Source: a virus
Strand: one strand, 5' to 3'
Virus record (IMG/VR): IMGVR_UViG_3300049489_000453
Location: 1-30,999 of that record
DNA: 30,999 bases
Below the pieces are notes generated by a model. It made no database searches. It saw only the letters and a list, made by a program, of their open reading frames with translations, and had not been told where the DNA came from. The first letter of the stretch is position 1. Each line of letters opens with the position of its first letter. A program made the position numbers and the translations under genes. This document shows, in pieces, positions 13,170 through 20,484 of this stretch.

Positions 13170-14279
13170 ATGCTAATAACAGCACAAATGAAGGCCGTTG
13201 CAGATAAAAAAGGTGCGGTAACAATCGAAGGATACGCAAACAAGTTTGAAGTCGATTCCTACAAAGAGAGAATGGACCCGAGCACAATTATCATGGAACG
13301 ATACAAGCAAAACCCTATCTTACTTTTTAACCACGATACCAATTACCCGGTGGGGAAAGTTGTTTCGGTCGAAGCAAGAAAAGACGGCGTTTTCTGTAAA
13401 GCAAAACTTTCAAGCGCAGACGATCCAAAGCTTAATTACGTTCGAGAACTTGTTAAGGACGGAACTTTGTGCACGTTCTCGGTTCGCTTTGATATTGAAA
13501 ACGAAAAGTCAATCGTTGACGACCCTGAGCACCAAGGGGTAAAATTAATCAAAAATTGGGAACTTCAGGAAATTTCTATCGTTTCAATACCGGCGCAACC
13601 AGCCTCGACTTTCAGTTTAGTCGGAGCTAAATCTTTAGGAGAGGCGAGACAAATGGTACTTAAAGCAAAGGGTGCAGACGCAGCAGCATACGTCAATGAG
13701 TGCATCGACGCGGCCGTAAAAGAAGGTGCAGACAGACAGAGTTTATTGGATCAATTAATTTCTATTTCCGGAATGACACAAGGCGAAGTCGCTTCTATCC
13801 TTGCCGGTGAAGTTACTCCTATTCCTGGCGCGTTTCAATCCGCGGCCGTAGAGGTCGCAAAATGTGACGAACAAAAACTAGGAGAGCTCAATGCCGGTGA
13901 TGTTCAGACCGAAGGCGACAAACCCGTTGCAAAGCCAGATGAAAATTTATCTCAATCTGACGGCTCAAAAAATAAGCAGGCAGGACAAGAACCAGGGATA
14001 ACCGAGCCCCTTAGCACGGAAGTCGAGAATACGACTAACCCAATGCTTGAAAGGCTTGACGCAGTAGTATCTCAGCTTGGTTCTCTAAATGACAAGATCG
14101 TTCAGCTAATTTCTATGATGCAGAAAGATGAAAGCTCTGAAAGCGTTGAGCCAGAAGAGAAACAAGAAGTCGTAGAACCAGTTATCGAACCAGCAAGCCC
14201 CGATCAAGTTGAGAAAGCTCTTGCGGACTCTATGGCGAGAATCACAGAAAAATTAAAAGGGCTTGGCATTTCTTTGTAA
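13170..14279 (+). CDS. prohead protease (HK97/U35 type) with C-terminal scaffold-like region
   Basis: This encodes 369 residues starting at an ATG after GAGGAG. Residues 1-150 are an S78/U35-type assembly protease: VTIEGYANKF, the catalytic-His block LLFNHDTNYPVGKV (His55), the catalytic-Ser strand CTFSVRF (Ser104), and WELQEISIVSIPAQP at 130-144. The enzyme cleaves scaffold and capsid protein during head maturation. Residues 160-220 form a small helical domain. The rest is a long acidic, Gln/Glu/Pro-rich region with a coiled coil (MLERLDAVVSQLGSLNDKIV), as expected of scaffolding. A strong internal ribosome site and in-frame ATG lie at the boundary (13653), listed separately. Confidence 0.9.
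   Translation: MLITAQMKAVADKKGAVTIEGYANKFEVDSYKERMDPSTIIMERYKQNPILLFNHDTNYPVGKVVSVEARKDGVFCKAKLSSADDPKLNYVRELVKDGTLCTFSVRFDIENEKSIVDDPEHQGVKLIKNWELQEISIVSIPAQPASTFSLVGAKSLGEARQMVLKAKGADAAAYVNECIDAAVKEGADRQSLLDQLISISGMTQGEVASILAGEVTPIPGAFQSAAVEVAKCDEQKLGELNAGDVQTEGDKPVAKPDENLSQSDGSKNKQAGQEPGITEPLSTEVENTTNPMLERLDAVVSQLGSLNDKIVQLISMMQKDESSESVEPEEKQEVVEPVIEPASPDQVEKALADSMARITEKLKGLGISL
13653..14279 (+). CDS. predicted nested scaffolding protein from an internal start
   Basis: AGGAGAGG (13637-13644) lies eight bases ahead of an in-frame ATG at 13653, codon 162 of the protease gene. It sits about ten residues after the end of the protease domain. Initiation here would make a 208-residue protein containing only the helical domain, the acidic linker and the coiled coil. 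The same arrangement is known in phage lambda, where the scaffold Nu3 starts inside the protease gene C. The free product would template capsid assembly and then be degraded by the full-length protease. Evidence is the start signal, the domain boundary and the lambda precedent; no separate scaffold gene is present. Confidence 0.5.
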   Translation: MVLKAKGADAAAYVNECIDAAVKEGADRQSLLDQLISISGMTQGEVASILAGEVTPIPGAFQSAAVEVAKCDEQKLGELNAGDVQTEGDKPVAKPDENLSQSDGSKNKQAGQEPGITEPLSTEVENTTNPMLERLDAVVSQLGSLNDKIVQLISMMQKDESSESVEPEEKQEVVEPVIEPASPDQVEKALADSMARITEKLKGLGISL

Positions 14280-14293
14280 AAGTGTGTTAAAAT
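14263..14293 (+). promoter_or_regulatory. weak candidate promoter ahead of the capsid gene
   Basis: TTGGCA (14263-14268) and TAAAAT (14288-14293) are separated by a longer-than-ideal 19 bases. The element overlaps the protease stop and could boost capsid gene transcription. Similar GTGT(G)T(T)A-A-A/T boxes recur before 22719. Tentative. Confidence 0.25.
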
Positions 14294-14326
14294 AATTCAA
14301 CATCTAAAAAAAATTAGAGGAACGCT

Positions 14327-15691
14327 ATGACGATTAAAATTGTCGAAGACAAGATCGCTGAATTCGAGGGCAAAATAAACGAAGCTATTAAATCAATCGA
14401 AGAAACAAAAATATTTGGAGGATCTCACATGAGCGGAACTAGCGACGAACAAAAGTTACTTAACTCTTTCGGCGTTAGAAACGTCAAAGAACTACTCGAA
14501 GCAAATATTGCAAGCCCACGCTATGCACACATTGCTGACCACATGAAGGCTTCTGCACTTCAATTAAAGAGCGACTTTGATTGCGCTCGTCTTGCGGCTC
14601 AGATTTTTCAAAACGCCCCATCAAGAGACACCGAAGACATGGTAACTCCTGTTAACGGAGTTCTTGAAACTTCCTACGCTAAGGCAATCGACTTGAAAGC
14701 AAGACTTAAGGCTTTCGGCTCAACCGTAGCCGGTGCGGGTGACGAGTGGGTTCCTACTGCCATTGCCAGCAACTATATCGAAGAGTTCCACTTAGACCAC
14801 AAGCTTGCCGGTCTTATGAAAACTGTTCCTATGGCTTCTAACCCGTTCCAACTCCCTGTACAGACTGACTCTAAAAAAGCTCGTCTAGTAGGCGAAGGAG
14901 TAGCGGCTACCGACGTTCAGTTCGGAACTGAAAAGCTAAATTTTGACGCCAAAAAATTCATGGAATACTACATTCTTCCAGAAGAGTTAAACGAAGATTC
15001 CGCGCCAGCGATTCTTGAACTTGCTCGTCGTGAAGTTGTAGGCGCACAAATTAGAGCGATTGAGTCAGCAATAATCAACGGCGACTTGACCGCTACCCAC
15101 ATGGATAGCGACACAACCGGCTCGATGGCAGAAAAAGGATTCCGCGGCCTTAGAAAGTCCGCTCTTGCAGCTTCTTCAACTGTAGGATTTGCTGGCGGTG
15201 CGGTAACTAAAGACGGCCTTAATGCAATGCGTAAAGCCATGGGCAAGTACGGCGTTAACCCACGTTCTCTTGCTTGGATCTTCGGACCTTCTGTTTATGC
15301 GCAAGCGCAAAAACTTGACATTGTTGAGCCCCTACAAAACTTCGGACCCAACGCAACCGTTCTTACCGGTGCACTTGGTATCTATAACGGTATCAGTGTT
15401 CTAGTTTCCGAGTTCTGCCGCGAAGACCTAAATGCTTCTGGTGTTTACGACGGCACAACCACAACCATGAGTGCGCCTCTTCTTGTAAACCTAGAAAGAT
15501 TCATGCTCGGAATGAGACGTCCAATTCGCGTTAAAGCTGGAATGGATGCCCGTCCTGAGTACGATCGTTGGCAGTTGGTTTCTTATAGCCGCCAAGCTTT
15601 CGTTGGTCACAAGCAAGCTGGTGAAGTTTATGCTTCCGGCACAACTTCAACAGAAAGATCCGTTGTTGTCGGAATCAACCTACTTTCTTAA
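14327..15691 (+). CDS. major capsid protein, HK97 fold
   Basis: This encodes 454 residues starting at an ATG after AGAGGA. It directly follows the protease and ends at a strong terminator. The N-terminal ~110 residues are helical and charged, like the delta/scaffold domain of HK97-type capsid proteins. The remainder has the family's pattern: an N-arm with PVNGVLETSYAKAIDL, an E-loop region around PMASNPFQLPVQ, the long helix EELNEDSAPAILELARREVV, and P- and A-domain segments (AWIFGPSVYAQAQ, VLTGALGIYNGISVLVSE, FMLGMRRPIRVKAGMDARP). It forms the icosahedral shell. A second start with a perfect GGAGG (14417-14421) lies at ATG 14429, codon 35, which would remove the first coiled segment. Confidence 0.9.
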   Translation: MTIKIVEDKIAEFEGKINEAIKSIEETKIFGGSHMSGTSDEQKLLNSFGVRNVKELLEANIASPRYAHIADHMKASALQLKSDFDCARLAAQIFQNAPSRDTEDMVTPVNGVLETSYAKAIDLKARLKAFGSTVAGAGDEWVPTAIASNYIEEFHLDHKLAGLMKTVPMASNPFQLPVQTDSKKARLVGEGVAATDVQFGTEKLNFDAKKFMEYYILPEELNEDSAPAILELARREVVGAQIRAIESAIINGDLTATHMDSDTTGSMAEKGFRGLRKSALAASSTVGFAGGAVTKDGLNAMRKAMGKYGVNPRSLAWIFGPSVYAQAQKLDIVEPLQNFGPNATVLTGALGIYNGISVLVSEFCREDLNASGVYDGTTTTMSAPLLVNLERFMLGMRRPIRVKAGMDARPEYDRWQLVSYSRQAFVGHKQAGEVYASGTTSTERSVVVGINLLS

Positions 15692-15713
15692 TCTTAAGTT
15701 AGTTTAAAATCTA

Positions 15714-15744
15714 GGGAGAGAGGCTAAAAATCTCTCTCCCTTTT
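15714..15744 (+). terminator. intrinsic terminator after the capsid gene
   Basis: GGGAGAGAGG (15714-15723) pairs with TCTCTCTCCC (15731-15740) over 10 bp with one G-T pair and a seven-base A-rich loop, followed by TTTT. As in other phages, it probably lets capsid mRNA exceed downstream mRNA, with partial read-through. Confidence 0.75.
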
Positions 15745-15761
15745 GACTAGAAAGATTTTAA

Positions 15762-16448
15762 ATGGCTATAGTTTTACCACTTCAACAAGCTAAGACACTA
15801 GGGACGACGACGGTTTTACCCTTAGCCGTTTACACGCCAGAAACTTATATAGTCCCGATTCAAACAATTGGTAATGCTTTCCTATCTAGTCTTGTTTATA
15901 AGTCTGGGTCAGGAACTTTGACGGTTAACTATTTTCAGACGACCGTCGATGATACGACATTCGAGCGAACGGACATTGATTCTCACGCGGTCTTGACCGC
16001 ACCGCAGCCAAATGCAGATCAATTATTGTGCACAAGTATTCATAACAAGCTTTACGCTGAAATTATAATCACAGGTTCTAGCGTAGAGTGCGGCATTATT
16101 GGAACTTGCGTCGATCAATCGAGTACTTCCATAGACGCATTTGTGAAAGACAATACAGATTACAATCTGACGGTTGATAAAGGCTTAATAGGAGCCACGA
16201 TAGACGAGGATACTGGCAAGATTGCCTTCCTTCGATCACGAGATGGGATGTTGTTGACTTATGGTTCTGGCTCGGGCTCAGGAGGTTCGACCATTCCAGA
16301 AAACGCTCACATAGTTTTAAACAAATTAATCCAAGGGCCAGATTCGAGAATTATTTCACGAATCGGATCCAAATTTGCTATAATCAATAATACAACCATG
16401 CAGCAATTAAATGTACCAGCAGGAAACGATCTAATTTTTGAGGCATAA
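15762..16448 (+). CDS. beta-rich head protein, possible decoration or fibre-base protein
   Basis: This encodes 228 residues following the capsid terminator. Residues 1-125 are strand-rich (PLQQAKTLGTTTVLPLAVY, FLSSLVYKSGSGTLTVNYFQ, LYAEIIITGSSVECGIIGT), looking like a jelly-roll or Ig-type sandwich. Around residue 170 comes a flexible Gly/Ser segment (GSGSGSGGS), then a C-terminal strand pair and a short tail. Its position between the capsid and the connector genes is where decoration or head-fibre proteins lie in siphoviruses. No family is recognised. It is followed within three bases by the repeat-containing fibre gene, so the two may form one structure. Confidence 0.65.
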   Translation: MAIVLPLQQAKTLGTTTVLPLAVYTPETYIVPIQTIGNAFLSSLVYKSGSGTLTVNYFQTTVDDTTFERTDIDSHAVLTAPQPNADQLLCTSIHNKLYAEIIITGSSVECGIIGTCVDQSSTSIDAFVKDNTDYNLTVDKGLIGATIDEDTGKIAFLRSRDGMLLTYGSGSGSGGSTIPENAHIVLNKLIQGPDSRIISRIGSKFAIINNTTMQQLNVPAGNDLIFEA

Positions 16449-16450
16449 AT

Positions 16451-17563
16451 ATGAGTGAACATTTAATGGGTATTGGTGCAGTTCCTCCCACGCCACCGGC
16501 TGGGTTTGTAACGCTTTATCCTAAATTAGACGGGCGAGTTTATTCTAAAGATTCAACAGGGAGCGAATCGGCTCTTACTGCACCAAATACTACAGACAAT
16601 TTATCCGAGGGGATCTTAAATAAGTATTTCACGGACGAACGAGCGCAAGATGCTGTCGGCGCTATGCTTGCAGATACGGGGACAATAGAATTTACATATG
16701 ACGATGCAGGGAACGAGATCACGGCCGACATTGTCCCTAATTCTATAACAGATGATGAAATTAATGTAGCGGCAGCGATTGCTTTATCTAAGCTTGCGTC
16801 AATGACTGGTAACAAAGCTGTAGTATCAGACGGTGCAGGAAAGTTAATTCCTTCGACAACAGGCGCGACAGAAATAGGATATGTTGCTGGGGTTACGAGT
16901 CCTATACAAGCGCAGCTCGATTCAAAACAAAATGCTGGAGTGGCAATTTCATCTTTAAGCGGAGACGTTGTCGCAAACGGACCAGGCGCGGCCGTTGCCA
17001 CAATTCAACCTGGCGCCGTCGATAACGCAAAAATTGCAGCTTTAGCCGGTATTGCATTGTCAAAGCTTGCAGCCTTGGCAGCGGACAAAGCTTTAATCTC
17101 AGACGGTAGCGGATTCGTTGCAGCAAGCGCAGTGACAAGCGCCGAGGTTGGTCACTTATCTGGTGTTACCGGAAACGTACAGACTCAATTAAACGGAAAA
17201 CAAGCAATAGGAAATTATCTGACTGCACTCACCGGCGAAGTAACAGCAAGCGGACCCGGTTCTAGTGCCGCGACGATCACAGACGGTGCAGTGACAAACG
17301 CAAAAATTCCAAGCGGTGCCAATATAGAACTTTCTAAGCTTCAAAACGTCCCGACCTTTGTTGAGGCTTACGGCTTTCCTCAAGTCGGCGATACTTTGAT
17401 TCAGATGCTTCAAAAACTAGCCTGGTCTAGTATGCTTCAAAATGATTTAATTTCTGTAGATATGACAATACCAAGCGGTCATACTCTTTTAAGAAGCAAA
17501 ACACAAATTACAGGACTTACGACTGTGACCATTGCAGCGGGCGCAACTTTAAAAGTAATTTAA
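16451..17563 (+). CDS. repeat-containing fibre protein, probable head fibre
   Basis: This encodes 370 residues. The N-terminus has a common phage-fibre entry motif (PPAGFVTLYPKLDGRVYSKD, residues 16-34), followed by NLSEGILNKYFTDERAQDAV (50-69), a frequent tail/head-fibre signature. Residues 96-276 are two tandem ~90-residue repeats with a third partial one to 298. The units share IALSKLA, ALISDGSG, VGHLSGVTG-VQ-QLNGKQ and LTGEVTASGPG-x-AATI. Residues 330-370 resemble one beta-helix rung. Such repeats form trimeric shafts. Its neighbour at 17577 is related. Location between capsid and connector genes suggests anchoring on the capsid, though a tail fibre cannot be excluded. Confidence 0.75.
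   Translation: MSEHLMGIGAVPPTPPAGFVTLYPKLDGRVYSKDSTGSESALTAPNTTDNLSEGILNKYFTDERAQDAVGAMLADTGTIEFTYDDAGNEITADIVPNSITDDEINVAAAIALSKLASMTGNKAVVSDGAGKLIPSTTGATEIGYVAGVTSPIQAQLDSKQNAGVAISSLSGDVVANGPGAAVATIQPGAVDNAKIAALAGIALSKLAALAADKALISDGSGFVAASAVTSAEVGHLSGVTGNVQTQLNGKQAIGNYLTALTGEVTASGPGSSAATITDGAVTNAKIPSGANIELSKLQNVPTFVEAYGFPQVGDTLIQMLQKLAWSSMLQNDLISVDMTIPSGHTLLRSKTQITGLTTVTIAAGATLKVI
16736..17344 (+). repeat. tandem ~90-residue repeats in the fibre gene
   Basis: Units span bases 16736-17005 and 17006-17278, plus a partial third 17279-17344. Each begins with an (S/A)(I/V)(T/D)(D/N)-x-(E/K)I-like segment, then IALSKL, and ends with GPG-x-x-(V)ATI. They are diverged at DNA level, so they are ancestral duplications and not recent slippage. 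Confidence 0.75.
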
Positions 17564-17576
17564 TAAAGGAAATTTT

Positions 17577-18689
17577 ATGTCAAAAGTAAATTTATCAAAT
17601 CAAAGCGCGGCTTCTATCGACATACCGGCGTCTGGGACTACTCAGATTTTTGTCGATACAGACAAGAAAATAAAAACCAAAGACGACACCGGCGCAGTAT
17701 TTGATTACTCGGCAGTAGGAAGCGCAATCACTCAATTGACGGGCGAAGTTACAGCAGGTCCGGGGCCGGGTTCGGTCGGAGCTACCGTTTCAAATGCAGC
17801 AGTTTTAGGAAAAGTTTTAACCGGACTTGTTGCTAGTTCGGGCGTAATTGCGCCGACAGACACTATTTTGCAAGCTTTTAATAAACTAGTTAATAAGCAA
17901 AACGGCGACATTTATCCAAACTTAGGCATGGGCAACACTGTCATCGCAGCAAACACGTCTTTGACTTCAGACTTATACTGCGACACTTTGACGGTAAACC
18001 TTGGCGCAACTTTATTTCCGAACGGCTATCGAGTTTTTGCAAAAACTTCTATCGTTTGCAATGGTACTATTGACCGATCGGGAACAGACGCAGCAGGAAC
18101 GGGAGCGACAGCAGCTTTAACAGCGGGAACACTTGCAGCAGCAGGCGCGGGTGGAGCTGGCGGAACAGCAGCAGGATCAGCGGGCGGTGCATCGGCGGTA
18201 GGTCTAGGCGGATCTGGTGGAGCCGGTGGGGCGACAGGATCGGCGGGCGGCGTAGCCGGTGCCTTTACTCTTAACCCAATTAACTCAGGTTCTGTAGAGG
18301 TATTTTACGATCAGGCAAGAGCGCGATTAGGCTTGAGCCTTACCAATGCACTTATTACTGGAGGATCGGGCGGCGGCGGTGGAGCTGGTGACGGAACCGC
18401 TGGAGGTGGCGGCGGAACTGGCGGCGCTCTTATGGTCTTAGTTTCAAGATCCATAACTGGGACAGGATCGATCGTCGCACGCGGTGGGAACGGGTTCCAG
18501 CCTTTGGCAGGCAACAGAGGCGGCGGAGGCGGAGGCGGAGGCGGCGTAATAGTTACGATTTCAGAGAATGACGTAACAACTAGCGGGCTAACTTTTAACG
18601 TGGCTGGAGGCATAGGTGCTTCTGGTTCTGGTACGGGCGGTTCTGGCCTTAACGGTTCAAACGGAAGAATTTACAACATTATAGCATAA
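17577..18689 (+). CDS. glycine-rich adhesin-like fibre protein, paralogue of the preceding gene
   Basis: This encodes 370 residues starting at an ATG after AAAGGAAA. Residues 14-75 parallel the preceding fibre: an N-terminal IPASGTTQIFVDTDKKIKTK, which mirrors its FVTLYPKLDGRVYSKD, and QLTGEVTAGPGPGSVGATVS, which mirrors its LTGEVTASGPG repeat end. Residues 120-165 look like beta-helix rungs (LYCDTLTVNLGATLFPNGYR, TSIVCNGTIDRSG). Residues 170-370 are extremely Gly/Ala-rich, with runs of five to nine Gly separated by hydrophobic strands (ALMVLVSRSITG, GVIVTISENDV). Such polyglycine sheets are known from T-even gp38 adhesins, where the loops bind receptors. It probably binds the host surface; whether it is carried on head or tail is open. 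Confidence 0.7.
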   Translation: MSKVNLSNQSAASIDIPASGTTQIFVDTDKKIKTKDDTGAVFDYSAVGSAITQLTGEVTAGPGPGSVGATVSNAAVLGKVLTGLVASSGVIAPTDTILQAFNKLVNKQNGDIYPNLGMGNTVIAANTSLTSDLYCDTLTVNLGATLFPNGYRVFAKTSIVCNGTIDRSGTDAAGTGATAALTAGTLAAAGAGGAGGTAAGSAGGASAVGLGGSGGAGGATGSAGGVAGAFTLNPINSGSVEVFYDQARARLGLSLTNALITGGSGGGGGAGDGTAGGGGGTGGALMVLVSRSITGTGSIVARGGNGFQPLAGNRGGGGGGGGGVIVTISENDVTTSGLTFNVAGGIGASGSGTGGSGLNGSNGRIYNIIA

Positions 18690-18699
18690 GGGGCGAGCT

Positions 18700-19086
18700 A
18701 TGCAGTTTGTTCCATTTGTTCCTACACAAGAACAATTATTTGTCATGAATTTGGAAAGAAGTGTCGTAAGTGGAAGACAGGCAGCCGAGCGAGTAATTGA
18801 AAAGTTTAAAAAAAATAATCTAGCAAGGTTTATTCAATCTGGGACAAGTTCCGAACTTTCGTTAATGAAAAGTCTTTGGATGCACCATAGACTCAGAGCG
18901 GTTTCTTTTACGTTTCAAGGCGTAGATTTTACAATAGATCTAATGAATCTTTGTATTTCTGGAGATCTTTCTACAGCGGCATTTATAATGTCACAAGTAA
19001 CTCCGGACGACATGACGCAGCCTTATCATTTTCTTTCTCAAGACGTAATTAATGAGCTAAGAGGAATCATGGCGCAAGAATTATGA
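18700..19086 (+). CDS. unknown helical protein of the head-tail region
   Basis: This encodes 128 residues starting at an ATG after AAGGGGCGAG. It is mostly helical with a short central strand pair (LRAVSFTFQGVDFTIDLMNL). There is no signal peptide, membrane segment or catalytic motif. It overlaps the YiiX-like gene (ATGA at 19083), which implies coupled synthesis and perhaps a partner relationship. It sits between the fibre genes and the connector genes, so it may be an assembly factor or minor virion protein. Function unknown. Confidence 0.65.
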   Translation: MQFVPFVPTQEQLFVMNLERSVVSGRQAAERVIEKFKKNNLARFIQSGTSSELSLMKSLWMHHRLRAVSFTFQGVDFTIDLMNLCISGDLSTAAFIMSQVTPDDMTQPYHFLSQDVINELRGIMAQEL

Positions 19087-19643
19087 CAGCATTATTTTTT
19101 AATTTTGTTTCTATGATAAGTTTTTTTATTTCTAAGATCCATTTGCCTTGGAGTACCTTGAAAATCAAGGCGAATGGATATAGAAGTATTTTAGAGCGCA
19201 TAAGTAACGGGGATATTCTTTTAAGTTACACAGAAGGCGAACTAAGTAACGTATTTATTCCTGGTCAATGGTCACATACAGCGATGTTTTTAGATTCTGA
19301 ATGGATACCAGGAGTTATTGAGGCGACAAGTGAAGGCGTAATCCATACAGATATTATTGATTTTTGTTTAAGCAAAGACAAAATTTGTCTTCTTAGGCCA
19401 ACATTTTTAAGCGAGTCTGAGAAATCGGAATGTTTAAAAAGAGGAGTAAGGCAACTAGGAAAGCCTTACGACTACGCTATGAGATCGGACACAAAAGCGT
19501 TTTACTGTTCTGAATTAATCTGGTACTGTATTAATAACGACAAGTTTACAATGCGAAAAAGACTAGGGCAACTTACGGTTGTACCGGACGACTTTTATAA
19601 AGCACGAACAAAATTTGAGGTGATTTGTGAAATTAGTAAATAA
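19083..19643 (+). CDS. YiiX-like permuted NlpC/P60-type cysteine hydrolase with N-terminal hydrophobic segment
   Basis: This encodes 186 residues. Residues 3-18 are hydrophobic (LFFNFVSMISFFISKI), a possible membrane anchor or uncleaved signal. The domain after it has the circularly permuted papain-like layout of the YiiX/YebB family: GDILLSY at 43-49, WSHTAMFLD (His65) followed by VIEAT (Glu80 near a GV turn), then a helix and the nucleophile block YCSELIWY (Cys142, Glu144). Family members cleave peptide, amide or lipid-ester bonds. Inside a head-to-tail operon it could act on peptidoglycan or lipids during entry, or modify a virion protein. Start overlaps the previous stop; end overlaps the next GTG by 17 bases. 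Confidence 0.72.
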   Translation: MTALFFNFVSMISFFISKIHLPWSTLKIKANGYRSILERISNGDILLSYTEGELSNVFIPGQWSHTAMFLDSEWIPGVIEATSEGVIHTDIIDFCLSKDKICLLRPTFLSESEKSECLKRGVRQLGKPYDYAMRSDTKAFYCSELIWYCINNDKFTMRKRLGQLTVVPDDFYKARTKFEVICEISK

Positions 19644-19857
19644 GACCGGAAATGACATTATCGTTCCAAAAGGCCATACTTACCAAACGGTAAAAAATGG
19701 CGAATCTTTTGAAGTAGCTGAAAAAGATTTGGAATGTCTTAAGTTTCTTTTCCCAAAACTTGAGCAAGAAGCGGCCGTTAATGAGTCTGTAAAACAGGCG
19801 GTAAAAATAGAACCAAGTCTAGGAAAAGACAAAAAACTTAAGGACATCGTAATTTAA
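19627..19857 (+). CDS. small head-tail region protein, unknown function
   Basis: This encodes 76 residues from a GTG start that overlaps the end of the hydrolase gene, with GAGGTGA a few bases upstream. The N-terminal part is strand-rich (KLVNKTGNDIIVPKGHTYQT, GESFEVAEKDLECL), the C-terminal part a charged tail. Its stop overlaps the next start (TAATG). Small proteins with this 'V-N-x-T-x-x-x-I' beginning are common in phage head-tail operons just before the connector, but a function cannot be given. Confidence 0.6.
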   Translation: MKLVNKTGNDIIVPKGHTYQTVKNGESFEVAEKDLECLKFLFPKLEQEAAVNESVKQAVKIEPSLGKDKKLKDIVI

Positions 19858-20483
19858 TGACACTTAATACTAATTCACTTGTAACGCTAAACGACGCCAA
19901 AAAGTGGTTAGACATTGCCCTTTTGAATACGGATCTTGACGAACGAGCCGAGCTGTTTATTAATTCCGCATCTGATATGATCGAGAATTATTTAAACCGC
20001 GACCTTGTGCGTAAAATTAGAACAGAGAGATACGACGGCACGCGAGCCAATAAAATATTTTTAAAAAACTGGCCAGCAGATAAGCCTACGGCTATTTCTT
20101 TTGGTTCTGGCTGGGACTTTTCAGAACTGGTAGACGTAGACAACTACACGATTCAAGACGAAAGCCTTGTCGTTTTTAAGAGCCAAATCACGGGCCGAAG
20201 CACGCAAGGGATTCAAATAGAATACACAGCAGGTTATGTTACACCGCTTAGTCCGGTTCAAACCGGGGTCGTTTTACCAAGTGATATAAAAATGGCCTGC
20301 TTAATGCTTATTTCATGGCTTTGGCAAGTCGACCGAGACCGTCGATTAGGCGTTTCGAATAAGTCAAAACAAAACGAGTCAATCTCTTTTGAGTCTGGAA
20401 TGCCTAAAGTAATTGCAGAAATGTTATCGCCTCATAAGCGACTTGAGTTTACCGGCGTCCACTCTGCAATAGATACGTACTAA
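19857..20483 (+). CDS. head-tail connector (adaptor) protein, HK97 gp6-like
   Basis: This encodes 208 residues. The layout fits phage connector adaptors: an N-terminal helix pair (LNDAKKWLDIAL, ERAELFINSASDMIENYLNR), a central beta region beginning with KIRTERYDGT and LKNWPADKP (the family's R-x-x-Y-x-G then L-x-x-xP-I pattern), then IEYTAGYVTP, LPSDIKMACLMLISWLW, and a C-terminal segment on the basic helix. The protein forms a ring on the underside of the portal after DNA packaging and gives the tail a docking surface. Position ahead of a gp10-like gene is as expected. Coupled to the previous gene by TAATG. Confidence 0.82.
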   Translation: MTLNTNSLVTLNDAKKWLDIALLNTDLDERAELFINSASDMIENYLNRDLVRKIRTERYDGTRANKIFLKNWPADKPTAISFGSGWDFSELVDVDNYTIQDESLVVFKSQITGRSTQGIQIEYTAGYVTPLSPVQTGVVLPSDIKMACLMLISWLWQVDRDRRLGVSNKSKQNESISFESGMPKVIAEMLSPHKRLEFTGVHSAIDTY

Positions 20484-20484
20484 A

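Noticed and set aside
18311-18613. Leftward proline-rich open frame opposite the polyglycine region
   Set aside because: Poly-Pro is the automatic antisense of GGC/GGA glycine runs; no start signal.
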